Positions 20,241 to 35,324 of a stretch of DNA of 64,000 nucleotides are shown here, piece after piece. Source of the DNA: Lepas anatifera (lineage: Eukaryota > Arthropoda > Thecostraca > Lepadidae); assembly GCA_034440635.1 (NCBI GenBank), contig JAOTON010002189.1, positions 62,001 to 126,000 of the forward strand. The letters are read 5' to 3'. Position 1 is the stretch's first letter. The number at the start of each line of letters is the position of its first letter. A program made the translations under genes and the position numbers. The notes under the pieces are model-generated. The model searched no databases, was not told the origin of the DNA, and was given only the letters and a program-made list of their open reading frames with translations.

Positions 20241-23200
20241 TTATTCCCTCCTGCCTCCTGGCGGAGGAGTAGCCAGATGGCTCTGGAGCCACCTGTATGC
20301 GGCCGCCAGGGCCGTGATGACGTCAACACGCCGAGCCTCCTCCATGTCGATAGATATGCTGCCCGTCAGGCGATGTCGCAGCGCCATCAAGGCGGGGCAC
20401 CGCAGCAGCACGTGGGCTGGGGTGTCGTTTTCCTCCCGGCAGGCCGTGCACCGACCCGCCGGGCAGCGGGGGTCGTCACACTGGAGGCACTGCCGGGAGG
20501 GGTTCCGTCCGATGCGGTGGAGGTATAGGGCGGAGCCGGACTAATGACCGGCACGGAGTTGGTGGATGTCAACGGCCTCCGCCCTAGACACTCCTGATAC
20601 CGACGGTGGCAGATGGGAGTTCATCAATGTTCTGTACCATCCCGGGGGGCGCTGAGACACGGTGCGTTTCCTTGCCTCCCTGGCCACTGCCTTCTGGACG
20701 TTCCTTACGTCCACCGCAACGGTGTCCTGGGCCATCGCTGAGGCTTCGCGAGCGAGGCGGTCGGCGCATTCGTTCCCGCGGATGTCGCAGTGCGACGGGA
20801 CCCATTGGAGATATATAAGGCGGTCATCCTGAGTGAGTTCGAGGAGAAGCTGCCATATCTCTGTACCCAGCGTGGTGGACTGCAGCGCCGGGCCGGACCG
20901 GAGACATGCCAAAGCCGCCTGCGAATCGGTACAGGCGACGGTGGGGTCCGCCCGGTGAACTCGGCGGTCCCGTACGGAGGTGAGGGCGGCCTGGAGAGCA
21001 ACCATTTCCGCTCGGAAGCTGGAACACAGCATGCCAGCTGGGCGGCGGACTTCTTGCTCATCTCCATCCGGGTACTCGATGTATGCCCCCGCTCCCCCGT
21101 GCGAGACGCCACCCTCCGCCGATCCGTCTGTCCACAGCCATGTGGCACACTGGGGTAGTCCGGCTAGGTGTAGGGTCGCTGCTGCTTTCTTCTGGGTGGG
21201 AGTGGCATCTGGGCGGAGGCCCTCACCCACGTGCAGTGTGAATTTGATATTGTTTGTTGGTGTCCAGGGTGGGGGGCCCAGAGGCGGCACCAGTTCCACT
21301 GGGTAGGTCATCCCGGCGAGGCGCCAGGCTTCCTCCCCCACGTCTTTCCATCCCGTAATGGAGGGGAGTCGTCGCCTGACCTGCTTGTCCGCCACCGCAC
21401 GGAGAGGGTCCGTGGGAGGAAGTGACTTCGCCTTGGCCAGGAAGCGACCGGCCAGCGTGATTCGGCGGTCCTCCACCGGGGCCAGGCCCGCCTCTGCCAT
21501 CACCGCGTGTGAGGGGGTGGAGAGGGGGCACCCAGTTATCACCCGGGCGGCTGCTCTCAGCTCCCGTTCCAGCAGTTCCACGTGGGAGGGTGGGGTTGCA
21601 AGGAGCCAGGCGGCAGCGGCATGCTCCAACGCACCGCGCACATGGCCATTGGCTACTACCCGCAACGTGTGCTCGTCCAAGCCCCAGTCCCGTCCGGTGA
21701 GCTGTCTGAGCTGGGCGATTCTGGGTCTTGTTTTACGTTTCATGTCCCGACAATGAGGGCCGAAATGAAGGAGCCGGTCCATGGTCACTCCTAGAAGCTT
21801 GAGGGTGGGGGGCGGCTGCTACTGACTTTCCGGCCACTTTGATGGAGCAATCAGTTTCGTCATGTGCCCATTGGGACAAAACCAGAATCTGGGTCTTCTC
21901 AGCGGCGACGGTCATCTTGGACTGTCGGGCCCAGGCCACCAGGGTGTCTGCCGCCACCTGGGCTCTGCTCCTGGCTGCCGCGATTGTGTTGCCGGCACAC
22001 AGGGTGGCCGTGTCGTCGGCATACATGAAGGGTGTGACGCCGGGTAGTCTTCGGAGGGTGGACGCGAGCGGGGCCGCCCAGAGCAGGAAGAGGGTGGGCG
22101 ACAGGACGCTGCCCTGTGGTAGGCCTGCCCGAAAAACTCTTTCGCGACTAAGTGACCCGTTGACATCTACTCTTGCCCTTCGGTCCCGGAGGAACTGCCA
22201 GACCCACTGAACAAGACATCTGGGCAGTCCGGCTTCCATTAGTCTGGTACGGAGGAGGCAGTGGTCGACAGTGTCGTAGGCACGCGCAAAATCATACGCG
22301 AGCAGCACATACTTCTGTGCGGTTTTTCAGTCCTCCGCCTTCCGCCCTCTTGGCCTGGGGAGTTGCCAGCCATCTTGAACCTGTTGTACCAGGCGCCCGA
22401 TATTATCCTCAACTGCTCTGCCCTCGCGGAAGCCGACCTGTTCTGGCGGGATTAGATCTCGCTGGATTGCGGCGTAGTTAAGACGAGACAGCACAAATCG
22501 TTCAGCCAGTTTGGCTACGTGACTGGTCAGTGCTATGGGCCTGTAACTGGCAACTTTGCGCTTGTCTTTGCCCGCTTTCGGAATGGGCACTATCGTCGCT
22601 CTTCGCCATTCTTGCGGGACTACACACTCAGTCCATGAACGGTTGATGAGTTGTAGGAGGGCCTCACGAGCGCGATTTCCAAGGTGCTTTAGCATTTCGT
22701 TGCTGACATCGTCCGGTCCAGGCAACTTCTTAAGCTTAAGCGCATTTAACTCGCGGGTTAGTTCGCACATGAAGAAGGGTTGGCAGCAGCCGTCCTCCCT
22801 ATCGTCTCTGCACTCCTGGCAATGGCGCCAGGCCGGGTTTGACATCTTGTGCTTTGCATCCATGTCGAGCTTGCGGTTTCTTACTTGTCGTGACACCCAG
22901 GCGTATGTGCGGCAGAAGGCGTTGGCTTTTTCTTCATCGCGGACGAGGAGGCGACCACCGTCCTCCATCGCCTGTTCGTTGCGGTGCTCATCGTCGGTAG
23001 ACCGTTCCCACTTCTTCAGTGTCTTACAGACTCTACCTACACTGTCTGGCTTGTTGAGAGTGGTGGAGACGAAGTTACGGAAGCATGCGCATGACACTCG
23101 TTTCTCCTCCTCCGCCGCACGTTTTTTCGCCGCAACCCAGCGATCGCGAGACCCTGGGTCGTCGTCCCGGAGGAGGCTACGGGCTCGTCTTCGTTCCTCC

Positions 23201-23547
23201 ACCGCTTCTAGTAGTTCTGGGTCCAGCGTCCAGGGCTTGGCGTCAGCTCTAGCGCCGCGTGGAATGAACCTCAGGCTGGCCCTTAAATAGATGCGGTGGG
23301 GGGCGGTATTGGAGGTGTTGATCGAGACGAGCATCGGGAGGTGATCACTTCCCATGTCAGGGCCGACGTCCCAGGTGGCTCGACGCGCCAGGTTTCTACT
23401 GCAAGCGGCAATATCTGGCGTTGTCTGACTGCCTGTCCGATAACTGGCGAAGGTTGCTGCCCCAGAGTTGAGCACTGTCCAGTTGGCTTGTTCTAGCCAT
23501 GTCGCGACGCGGTTACCGACCTCGTCCGCATCACTGCCTGCCATCAC
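20241..23547 (-). pseudogene. 5'-truncated Ingi-like LINE ORF2 (EN-RT-RNase H)
   Basis: Reading begins inside the endonuclease (GSDADEVGNRVATWL, then MGSDHLPMLVSI), so the 5' part is lost. The RT follows: KLPGPDDVSNEMLKHL, SYRPIALTSHVAKLAERF, LLAYDFARAYDTVDH, AGLPQGSVLSPTLF and the intact catalytic FMYADDTATL. RNase H at about 21150-20760 has LWTDGSAEGG, SSFRAEMVALQ, CTDSQAALA and GNECADRLAREAS, so the D-E-D-D set is present. The C-terminus carries CLQC...CPAGRCTAC...HVLLRC. The style resembles the L1Tc/Ingi group. Lesions: TGA at 22327-22329, a frameshift near 21800 and TAG at 20541-20543. Otherwise the frame is consistent to the TAA at 20241. Confidence 0.88.
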
Positions 23548-23550
23548 ACT

Positions 23551-24833
23551 TTCTCACTTTTTTCTTGGATACTTTCTTAATGCTTTCTTTACGATATATC
23601 CTACCTCGATAGTGGGCCCATCAGCACACACTCATTTCCCTGTCTTGCGTAGTCCCTAGAATGTGGCGTGCTTGGGGTGTGGTACAGGCTAGCCTCCGAC
23701 TCCCCTCCTGCCAGGGTCGAAATCACCATGCTGCTCTCCTCGTCTGACAGTCCACTCTCCTTGGCCCTGTTAAAAGTTAAAAGCTGTGAGATAAATGTGT
23801 AAAATAAAGCAAAAACTGTTCTTGGTTAATAAACTACCAGGAGGTTAGTCGGCACATCCAAGCTAAAACCTTCTTACATGCCTAACCCATGTGTCTTTTG
23901 ACTGGCTAATCAGTATGCGCCGTGTGACGATATTCCCAATGCCTGCTCGCTGGCGGTTGCGAGGGATCGCGAACAAATCGCGAATCGGTCGTCGGGGTTT
24001 GCGGCCGAATTGTTGGTCGTCGCGGAGCTGGTTATTTCTTTATAAGTCTGCACCCATGCAGACAGACACAAAATCTTGCAGTGAATTATTACTGCAAAGG
24101 TTGAGCTGCACTGTTCGTTTCTTGGGATCAAATCTTTACTTTTTCATGTTCAAGGATGCTTTATCGTTTTTTTCGTTTTGTTCATTGCTAACTTTCTTAT
24201 CACATCTCTTTCTGGCCCTATTTGACAAACAGTAATGAAAAACTGAGTTTTTTTAGATTTGAGCTTGTTTAATAGCAAAAGCAGTATGACAGCCTGACCT
24301 TTGGACCATGGGTGGATTCAGGGAATATGCAACAGGGCAGGTTCCTCACTTTCAGCCCATCTTATCCCTGTAATTTTATATGCAGTTTTATACATAGTAT
24401 TATGCATCTATCTGTCCTTGGATACCATCATATGCGTTGCACCATTTTGAGCTGCGTTCAAGTAACTCTTGCATATTTAGTAGTCTTAATCAACATGAAG
24501 TGTGTGGTTTTATCATAAGCTTGCAAAAAAAAATTATTTTTAAGTGTTGATGACATTAAGTGGATGCTGTATGCTATTCTTCACAAGAAAATGATTTCAA
24601 GTGATTCTGACTACCTACTCATAATTGGTGATTATATTGATCAGCTGATCATGAGTACCTGCTGGCTGCCATCTGAATGAGGTCACTGTGCAATTCATAA
24701 TTTCTTGCAAACACTTTAAGCTCTTGCCTGAGCATTCTATATATAGACCTGGGCTCCACGGCCAAATTGAGATTCAAATCAGGCCTACCAGGCTGCCAGT
24801 TCACTCCATCAGTGGCTGAGGTATTTTACCAGC
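23551..24833. other. No recognised feature
   Basis: Sequence right of the LINE truncation point. Short open frames only, moderately AT-rich. I see nothing I can name. Confidence 0.4.
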
Positions 24834-24841
24834 ACTGTAAC

Positions 24842-25072
24842 CATAGGCGGATCCAGGATTGCCAATCGGAGGGGCACCTTCCGGGGGCGCCACCCGGACC
24901 AGGGGGCGCCACTTATGACCGGCAAAACCTATCAGGTGGGCGCCAAATCCTATCGGTGGGCGCCGACTTTCGTATCCTGGGGAGTGGAAAGCGACATTTC
25001 AGGGGGCGCCATCGACCTTTCAGGGGGGCGCCGAGGGTCGATCAGGGGAGCATGTGCCCCCCCTTGCCTATG
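24842..25072 (+). mobile_element. hAT-type MITE family M, 231 bp, perfect TSD
   Basis: The left end is CATAGGCGGATCCAGG and the right end CCCCCTTGCCTATG. They are flanked by a perfect 8 bp duplication ACTGTAAC (24834-24841 and 25073-25080). The interior is rich in GGGGCGCC strings. Related copies lie at 39869-40101 (reverse) and 59364-59596. It has no coding capacity. Confidence 0.9.
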
Positions 25073-25080
25073 ACTGTAAC

Positions 25081-26242
25081 ACAATCTGTGCTAGAGTACT
25101 GGTCAAATAGCACTTTAAGGATTCAATGATTCTGTTATTATCCTGATTGGGGGTCTTATCCAGATATTTTTCCCATGGAAACTGTATCAATATCAAAAGA
25201 TGGTTACTCACGCCATACCTAAATTGTCATAACTAGCCTGCACGTTTGTAAGCATCCTCCAAAGCCTCAAAATCTACAACTGGAACCGTTCTTCTTTGCT
25301 TTTCTTAATTCAGGTTTTACAATACCAAGCTACAAGTTTAGGTAGGTACCTAAATAACAATGAAGGAGGAAAGGGGCAGCAAAAGACAAGACATTAAATC
25401 ATCCCAGACCCCGTTCAAGTTGTTTGGCAGCATTACGTCATCATGGCTGGAGAGGCACTACAGTTACTATGCAGGGCATTGGAGAAATTGCACTTTTTCG
25501 AAGCTCTAAATAACCTGTTTTAGAACTGTATCAACAAAACTTATATGGTTGAACAGAAAGCTAAAAGATTTTTATTTGTGAAACCATCAGACGTTTTGCA
25601 AAAACTCCAGTGAAGAATATTATTTTTACAAATTTTCCAGAGCGTGTCAAAATAAGGACATGTTCAGCACTAACAGCTGTTTGCAGTAAGACTAATCTCG
25701 ATTTTGATTGGCTGTTGATTTCTGACCTTTGATTGGCTGTTGGTGGTACCTGCAGCAGAAGACAATAAACACCGGTGATCTCTTGAGCGAAGGTAAATTT
25801 ATTTCTCTCGGCTATTAGGTAGGCCTGAGTTGATCAAATAAATGCATGCCCTTTCAACAAATTCTTTGAAGTGTTATAATTTTTCATTAGACTTACGTAA
25901 AATACGCTGCTCGCCGTTGAGATCAAGGTTACTGTCAAATGGGTGAAACAAGTTGATTTCGATTTATACTAGATTGGTGCCAAATACGCCCAAACTTGGT
26001 ATGTTTCAGCTGATCCTTCCAAAAACTTAGTAGAATCTCCTATAACTTAGTAGGAAAGGGCGGTGACGTCATCATGGGAGGACTATATTTAGTAGGAAAC
26101 TTGGTTGTACCCGTAGTTAAAGTACCCTGAAATCATCCTACCCGTAATACCTATTATGCGGCGGATTCTTCCTTCCAACTGTTGAAATTATCTTTTCTAT
26201 CTTCAATCTTCCTAACCTTTGATCATGAGTTCGATGAGACCC
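25081..26242. other. No recognised feature
   Basis: AT-rich sequence with no supported gene, no matched repeat within this window and no notable ORF. Confidence 0.4.
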
Positions 26243-27340
26243 AGGCACCAGTGGCATATATTTTTTCATACAATGAATTTTACATACACGGAGTAGAATA
26301 GTGACGATTTCTGACACATTTGGAACCTTGGATGGTTGTGTATCCTAAAAGCCTATATTTGCCGTTTTGAATTATATTGTAACAATTGAATATTTTTAGT
26401 TTTCTCAAAACCTAGTTTCAAGACAATTTTTAAGGAAATATTGCGTTTTTTAATAGCCAGAGAAGTTCAGTTTCTTCGATCCAATATTTTCATCTCTTTT
26501 ACGATTCATAAGCGGTGCAGCTGAAACATTTTCGGCGCATGCTTGATGTTCTGTAAAAAAGAAGGCTGGGCAGCGGAAGGAAATTGATTATTTATTGGTT
26601 GCTGATATATGTGGCGGTGGGTGTTGCCTTTTTTCATAATTGTGATCGAAATGCGTATGTTTTTCTTTTCGGGATATGTAAATTGATCTGCGAATGTACT
26701 CTACTTACCTTGTTTTTTGTATCAATGTTTTTAATGTCATTGCCCTCCCCGAGCCGGCTCGCCCCCCATTGTTGTGCTTGTGAAATATTAGGAAATGTGT
26801 TATGTATGCAATGTGAAAAAAACGTGTTATCATTCTCTTTTGTACAGGACAGAGCCATGGAAATTGTGTATCCGAATTTTGGCATTATGGTTGTATTTTT
26901 AAGAGTTTTCACAGAATTGCATAGTAATTGTAGGTAAAATCTTCTTCCTTATATTATACCCTGCCAATATATTTAGGGAATAAAATGTTTAGATTTCCAT
27001 ACATTGACACAGAATGTGTAAGTCACACAGGCTTCAGTAGTTCTTATAAATATGGTTGAAACGTGCCATATGTTCCATACTAGTACTTCCACCTGCAAAT
27101 GTAAATTGAAATAAGGAATTCCAAACCAATAATTTTTCTGGAATGCTGACATAACAAAATTAGAACCAAACCCTCAGCACTGTGTTGATTGACGTATGTA
27201 TTAATCTCTCTTAATTCACACTTTGCAGGGATAGTTTGTTTATTATTTTGGGGCTGGTGCTCATTATTCTGGCTTTAGAACTATACAGAGCTTTCATGGT
27301 CTAGTCAGAATTTTGATTAACTTTGTAATTTGCTGCTCTG
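26243..27340 (+). repeat. 1.1 kb inverted repeat R, left arm
   Basis: This arm matches the reverse complement of 33975-35010. Shared strings are GTAGAATAGTGACGATTTC, TATAGGC/GCCTATA with GATACACAACCAT, AATTGATTATTTATTGGTTG and ATTCTCTTTTGTACAG. The left arm contains about 150 bp (26684-26828) that the right arm lacks. That segment ends just before the shared TTTTGTACAGGAC string. A 117-residue frame at 26584-26937 has a counterpart in the other arm but also spans the indel, so it is unlikely to be a gene. Confidence 0.8.
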
Positions 27341-27429
27341 CCATGCAAAGGAAAAAGGGTAGTACCAATGTATTAGCAATGAGAATTGCCCTTTCACAAC
27401 AGCACTGGAGCATATATTTATCTTCCTAC

Positions 27430-27600
27430 TTTGAAATTTGTATACATTTAGTAGAATAGTGATGGCCTCTGACTCATTCAGAACCTTGAATAGTTGTCGG
27501 TCTTAAATAAGCATGTATTTGCTGTTGTAAATTAATCAACAGAATTATTTTACCTTTGTTCATTTTGAAACATGGTCCGAAGACAAGCTTGTGCTAAATT
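27430..27600 (+). repeat. Partial direct copy of repeat R
   Basis: TAGTAGAATAGTGATGGCC and CAGAACCTTGAATAGTTG parallel the 26290-26450 part of the left arm in the same direction. This partial third copy is more diverged and ends at the (TA)n tract. Confidence 0.55.
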
Positions 27601-27603
27601 TTG

Positions 27604-27605
<2 letters not shown>

Positions 27606-27683
<78 letters not shown>
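27606..27683. repeat. (TA)n microsatellite
   Basis: About 78 bp of uninterrupted TA. Confidence 0.97.
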
Positions 27684-27685
<2 letters not shown>

Positions 27686-28283
27686 CTACCTTATGTGGGC
27701 CCCTAACTTTGACCTTCTCATTAAAGTCTACTTCCTCTTAAAGTCTTTACTTAGTTAACTTAAACTAGTAAACTACATACTTAATACTAGGCTAAAAAAA
27801 GTGTCACTGCCTTTCTTTCATTTCTAGGTGTATTTCAATGTATGCTTATGTTCTCTCCATATTTTTGCCTGTATTTTCTGTCTTGACCACCATTTTATTC
27901 GTCTGTTCACTTAAAGGGAGAAAGCGAAAATTTTTTAATTGCTAGATCAAAACGTCATTAAATTTTATTTCAGTAGTCCTTTTCTCATTTTCGTGAATTT
28001 GGCCTGCAAACGCCTTAAATCACTCTCAAAGTCAACGTTTCTAGACGACTTTACCGGTACACCTCTTATCTGCTTAAATTATGTACCCCTGGGTAAGGCT
28101 ATCAATTTCTCTAAAAACCGGTCCTATTTATCGTAAGCAGTAACTATCTCCCTTTAAGTTGGGTGCTGCCAATACCAACTGCGTTGATGTCTTATTTCAT
28201 TGTTTATTTTGGATTTGATGTTCATTTGTCTTTTGTTTTATGTCTTCCTTGATTTTGTTGTTTGTTTTCCTTTACTGCTCACT
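27684..28283. other. No recognised feature
   Basis: AT-rich spacer between two simple-sequence tracts, with no supported coding signal. Confidence 0.4.
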
Positions 28284-30829
<2,546 letters not shown>

Positions 30830-31060
30830 CAACGATATGACTGTTTAATGCGAGTTTCTCCACGCTGAAGCGGTATTGAACGAAGATAACAAAACGAAGT
30901 TGCGTATCACAATGCAGGCGGATAATGAGGCGAGATAGTGGATGCTGTGGACGTCGGTGCCGAATGGAGGGGATTGGGACACCGGTGCACTTTGTCTCTT
31001 TGATATATCTCATAACGATAGCTCGCATGAAACGGCCAGATGAAACGATAACAATAAGAG
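30830..31060 (+). repeat. Dispersed repeat C, copy 1
   Basis: It matches the reverse complement of about 40700-40930. Shared strings are GCTGAAGC(G/A)GTATTGAACG, GTGGACGTC(G/A)G(T/C)GCCGAATGGAGG, CTTTGATATATCT and GCTTGCATGAA/GCTCGCATGAA. Class unknown. Confidence 0.6.
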
Positions 31061-31335
31061 TCAATATATATATTCCAACCAACAATTCTTGCTCGGCACA
31101 ACAAACGGACAATATTCCACGGGGAATATTGCTCAATGTACTTATCGTAATCGAAGTCGCTGTCCGCAGGTAAGGTTATCGAGTTATCGAAGTCGGGGCG
31201 TAATAATCGAGTGCTCATCATTGACAGAAACAAACAATAAGCTTCGCATCAATCACATCATCAGGCTCTCAAGCAAATGCCGGGAACACAAACGGAAGGT
31301 CGTTCAGTGAAAATATAGCTGCGAGCGGTACAAGG

Positions 31336-31596
31336 TTACATCCACTTCTGAATAATTTGCCAAACAACTAAAATGTGGCCAATGATGAAGCAAAGAATGC
31401 AAACCAAATCGTACTGGAAGAAAATGTCGCAAATGGCCAGATATGAGACCGGGATTCTGCGGGTGAAAACCGTATGGTAGGTGAAGCCAGCTAGACAGCT
31501 CAAAACGCAATGAGTAATGGAAATATCAAGCGAGGCCATGTCAAAACTAAGCCGTGCTGGGCACTGTGCTGGCCCGGTTGTAAAGGAAGTCGGCAA
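31336..31596 (-). other. Hydrophobic 86-codon open frame, unrecognised
   Basis: The minus-strand frame is strongly hydrophobic with two likely membrane stretches, around SITHCVLSCLAGF and LVCILCFIIGHILVVW. It could be an exon of a membrane protein or chance. It abuts dispersed repeat B, and no splice sites were confirmed. Confidence 0.2.
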
Positions 31597-31607
31597 ACGC
31601 CGTACTC

Positions 31608-31977
31608 AATGTATCATTTGTCTTGGAACTCAAGATTTCCGTAGAAAAAAAGCTAAAACCTACCTGAAAGTGTACCCCTCATGTACCCTTAGCAGCAGGC
31701 TACAGTTGTCATAGCTTTTGGTGTGACATATGCTGACATCACTGTGAGTATCAGCCAATCGAAGCCCATGAAACGTATTTAATATGGTAGTGTTTGCCAG
31801 ATCATGACATCCACAGGCAGATACTTTTCTTTCCCTAGAGGAGCATTTAAAAAATCAAAATATTGAACTTATTGTGCGTTTTCAGAGAAATCATGGTCGC
31901 TTCTATGATTTTCAGGTAAAAGTACCCCTAATTGCACTAAATTCCAGGATTCCATCAAGGTGTCACATTCCCTCTAA
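31608..31977 (+). repeat. Dispersed repeat B, copy 2
   Basis: Second copy of 1131-1512, same orientation. Landmarks are TATCATTTGTCTTGG, TTTCCGTAGAAAAAAA, AGCCAATCGAAGCCC and TCACATTCCCT. Confidence 0.7.
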
Positions 31978-32387
31978 CTCTGACGTCATGACAAAATATG
32001 CATCAGACTGGATGACACAGCTGACCAGAACCACTTGAGTCAATGGCATTGAAAATACTGTTAGGTCCTTGACCTGTGACCTTTAGCACCATGTGAGGAG
32101 GCCCTGGCATATCATCCCAACCATATGGCGTTATCAGGTCACTAATCAGGTTGCAATGCGGGTGCAAGGGTGAGCGCACGATTGTGGCGATCTCAGAAGG
32201 TATGATTAAAAAATCAATTCACTTTGTCGAACCTTATCTTCGCCTTTATCACCGTTGCACCGCCGTAGCACTCCTTATCTTCGTCTTTATCACCACTGTA
32301 CCGCCTTATCACGGCGGCAGAACTGTCGATGCACTGATGGTATCGATGGCCGCGGTTTGCTTCTCGAAGTCGCTCCGGCGGACTTCG

Positions 32388-32463
32388 ATGGCTCAACCAG
32401 CTACTGTCAACGGAAACGGCGTGAGACGGCCAACCCTGTCGGAGAACACAAGCCCCGAGTCAG
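32388..32463 (+). CDS. Candidate first coding exon, gene unknown
   Basis: ATG at 32388 in a fair context opens 25 codons (MAQPATVNGNGVRRPTLSEN, then TSPES) and one extra base. It ends at a consensus donor, CAG|GTAAGC, at 32463/32464. The upstream 240 bp is richer in CpG than its AT-rich surroundings and contains a near-repeated CCTTATCTTCGCCTTTATCACC-like segment, so it may be a promoter region. No downstream exon was recognised, and I cannot name the protein. The upstream part of the same frame is open, so the start is uncertain. Confidence 0.35.
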
Positions 32464-33066
32464 GTAAGCAAACCTTAGGTCTTCAGCCCCTAACCCCCTT
32501 GTATCCACCACCTGGGACCGAGTCCCTTATGTCGGATTTTGGTTGCTATCACCATACTACCGACACATGCAGTGCCCTAAAATCCTAAAATTTACACGGA
32601 GAACGTACCTTTTAATATTTTTTTCGGCCTCACCAGCACTTCATTTTGGCCTGAATTGAAAATTAAATTGAGGAATACGCCTTTTTTATTTTATGAAGAG
32701 AAATGACACGCCCCGGAGAAACTGAAGTACACATGAAGTGCTAAACATTTGCCTGAAAAAATGCATGACTACACATTTGGGCATTAAAAGATTGGAGCCA
32801 ATTGCTACCTGATTTGGGAGTTAGGTCTCACCCTCCACTTTCTGTGAAAACAATTTCACGACTGTGTACATATTTGAACTTCAAAAAGTTTTGCCTACAT
32901 TTCTAGGGAAAAACTTGAATACCACACCATAATTGAACCAGTTCAATTATATTTCTAGGATAATCTGCAAATATTATCGATATTTTTGAGCGCAGCTCTA
33001 CCTATATCGATATACCTTGGCCATATCGAAACATCAAAATCAGAGGAGTGCTAAAAATTATTTAGA

Positions 33067-33482
33067 CAGTGGCAGATCTAGCAGGTAGGTTTGGGGCAAG
33101 CCCAAACAGAAGAGTCACACAGTGAAACACTTTGCCACAATCTAACTGGATGGTAGGTTCTCGAGGTAAACCCAAAATTTGATGAGAAAAATACTACTAA
33201 TTTCTTTAAAAATGTCTCAGAGTGAAAGATGTGGGCACAAGAGGCTTCTTTTTGCTCTCCAAGACCAAATTTTATGCTTTCTCCAAGACCAAATTTTATG
33301 CTTAAGTATAGTGGTTCTGTTTGAAGTTAAGTTTAGAAGCACCAAAACCTTGCTTTTAAACAAAAAATGGGTTGGGGCAAAAGAGGTCAACAGCTTTGGG
33401 GGCAGGGGAAAACAGTTTTTCCCCAAGCTTTTTCTATTTAGGGGTTGCAAATGCCTTTGTTGCCCCCCTGGATCAGCCACTG
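33067..33482. mobile_element. hAT-like MITE with CAGTGGC ends, 416 bp
   Basis: The left end is CAGTGGCAGATCTAGC and the right end CCTGGATCAGCCACTG, inverted to each other. CAGTGGC is a common hAT terminus. The flanks TATTTAGA and ATTTGAGA agree only partly, so the duplication has decayed. The interior holds a short tandem copy of CAAGACCAAATTTTATGCTT at about 33260-33303. Confidence 0.7.
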
Positions 33483-33974
33483 ATTTGAGAAACTCTCATT
33501 GTGCCATTTATGAGTCATACAAGAGATAGACATCTCATCATGGTAATAGAGCTCCCCAAATCTTAAAAAATAATATTTTGGACAATTATGTTGTCATGCT
33601 ACCTTACATACATAGAAATACAATTTTGTTTTATTTATTGGAGCCAAAATAGCAAATCAGAACTTTTCAGGGAAAAACAGCACCAAGCATTCCATATGCA
33701 TCCAAAACTTTACCTTATAATGATAGCAAGTAGCAAAATTATTTTTGTTTTCATTATTGGAATCAAAATGGTGAATTTGTGATTTTGAGGGAAAAAAGTG
33801 CCAAACGTCCTAAACGTATTGGAAACTATCGCTAATCTACACACTATTTACAAAAATTTTGTAGAGAATAAGCATGCATATTGATCAAGCATGCATACAC
33901 AAATATAATATATTATCATTCAGCATTCAAGTAGTGATAATAAATAACAAAACAATCAATTGAAAAAAATTCAG
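33483..33974. other. No recognised feature
   Basis: AT-rich, with no supported coding signal. Confidence 0.4.
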
Positions 33975-35010
33975 ACACTCCAGCTGCCCAATCAAAAAGT
34001 CAACTACAATTGTGACTAGAGCATGACAGCTATGTATAGTTCTAAAACCAGAATAATGAGCACCAGTCACAAAATAATAAACAAGCCCTTCCAGCCAAGT
34101 GTAAATGGAAGTAGATTATTACATGTGTCAATCAACACAATGCTCAGGGTTTGGTTCTAAGTTGTAGTTATTTGGGCTTAGGGGGTGCACTAGCCTGGCA
34201 AGCCCATAGAGCGCCCTGGGTTTGGTTCTAATTTTTGTGTCTGCACTCCAGAAAACTTCTTGGTTTGGAATTCATTATTTCAATTTACATTTGCAGGTGG
34301 AACTAGTGTGGAAAATGTTGCAAGTTTCCACCCTACTCATAAGAACTGGTGAAGCCTGTTTGACTGTCTCATTCCATGTCAATGTATGGAAATCTTAACA
34401 TTTTATTCCCTAAATATATTGGCAGGGTATAAAATAAGGAAGAAGATTTTTGCCTGCACTTACTATGCAATTCTGTGAAAGCTCTTAAAAAATATGACCA
34501 TAATGCCAAAATTCGGATACACAATTTCCACGGCTTTGTCCTGTACAAAAGAGAATGATAACACATATATCCCGAAAAGAAAAACATACGCATATCGATC
34601 ACAATTATGAAAAATGGGCAGCACCCACGCCACATATATCAGCAACCAATAAATAATCAATTTCCTTCCACTGCCCTTCCTTCTTTTTTACAGAACATCA
34701 ACCATGCGCCGAAAATGCTTCAGCTGCACCGCTTATGAATCATAAAAGAGATGAAAATGTTGGATCGAAGAAACTGAATTTCTCTGGATATAAAAAAACG
34801 CAATATTTCCTTAAAAATTATCTTAAAAATATGTTTCTAGAGAACTAAAAATATTTGATTGGTACAATTTGATTCAAAACGGCAGATATAGGCTTTTTAG
34901 GATACACAACCATCGAAGGTTCCAAATGTGTCAGAAATCGTCACTATTCTACTCCGTGTATGTAGAATTCATTGTATGAAAAAAATATGCGCACCAGTGT
35001 ACCTTGCAAA
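33975..35010 (-). repeat. 1.0 kb inverted repeat R, right arm
   Basis: Reverse-complement partner of 26243-27340; it lacks about 150 bp present in the left arm. It contains a CACCAGT string near its outer edge, matching the outer edge of the left arm. Confidence 0.8.
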
Positions 35011-35029
35011 AGACCCGCTAGATCTAGGG

Positions 35030-35265
35030 AAATATCAAAAGGTCCACTGATCAAAGGGTCCATCGCTTAAATGGTCCACCGTTCAAAAGGTCCACCGTCC
35101 AAAGGGTCCAACGCTCAAAGGGTCCAACGCTCAAAGGGTCCACCGTTCATAGGGTCCACCGGTAAGTGAAAACCTCTAGGGAGTTGGAGGTTTCTAAAAG
35201 TGAATAAAATTGACGAAATAGAGATGTTCCACCGTTCAAATGGTCCACCTGCTCAAATATTCTAC
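35030..35265. repeat. ~17 bp minisatellite (AAAGGGTCCACCGTTC)
   Basis: Repeated units AAAGGGTCCACCGTTC and AAAGGGTCCAACGCTC run from about 35030 to 35165, with two stray units to about 35265. Confidence 0.9.
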
Positions 35266-35324
35266 ACTTTTGGAGAAACACATCATCAAAATAGCCACTG
35301 TACGAATCGCAGGGGAGGTAAGCA

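Noticed and set aside
26584..26937. 117-codon hydrophobic frame as a membrane-protein gene
   Set aside because: It lies within a repeated arm, and the partner copy lacks 150 bp in its middle.
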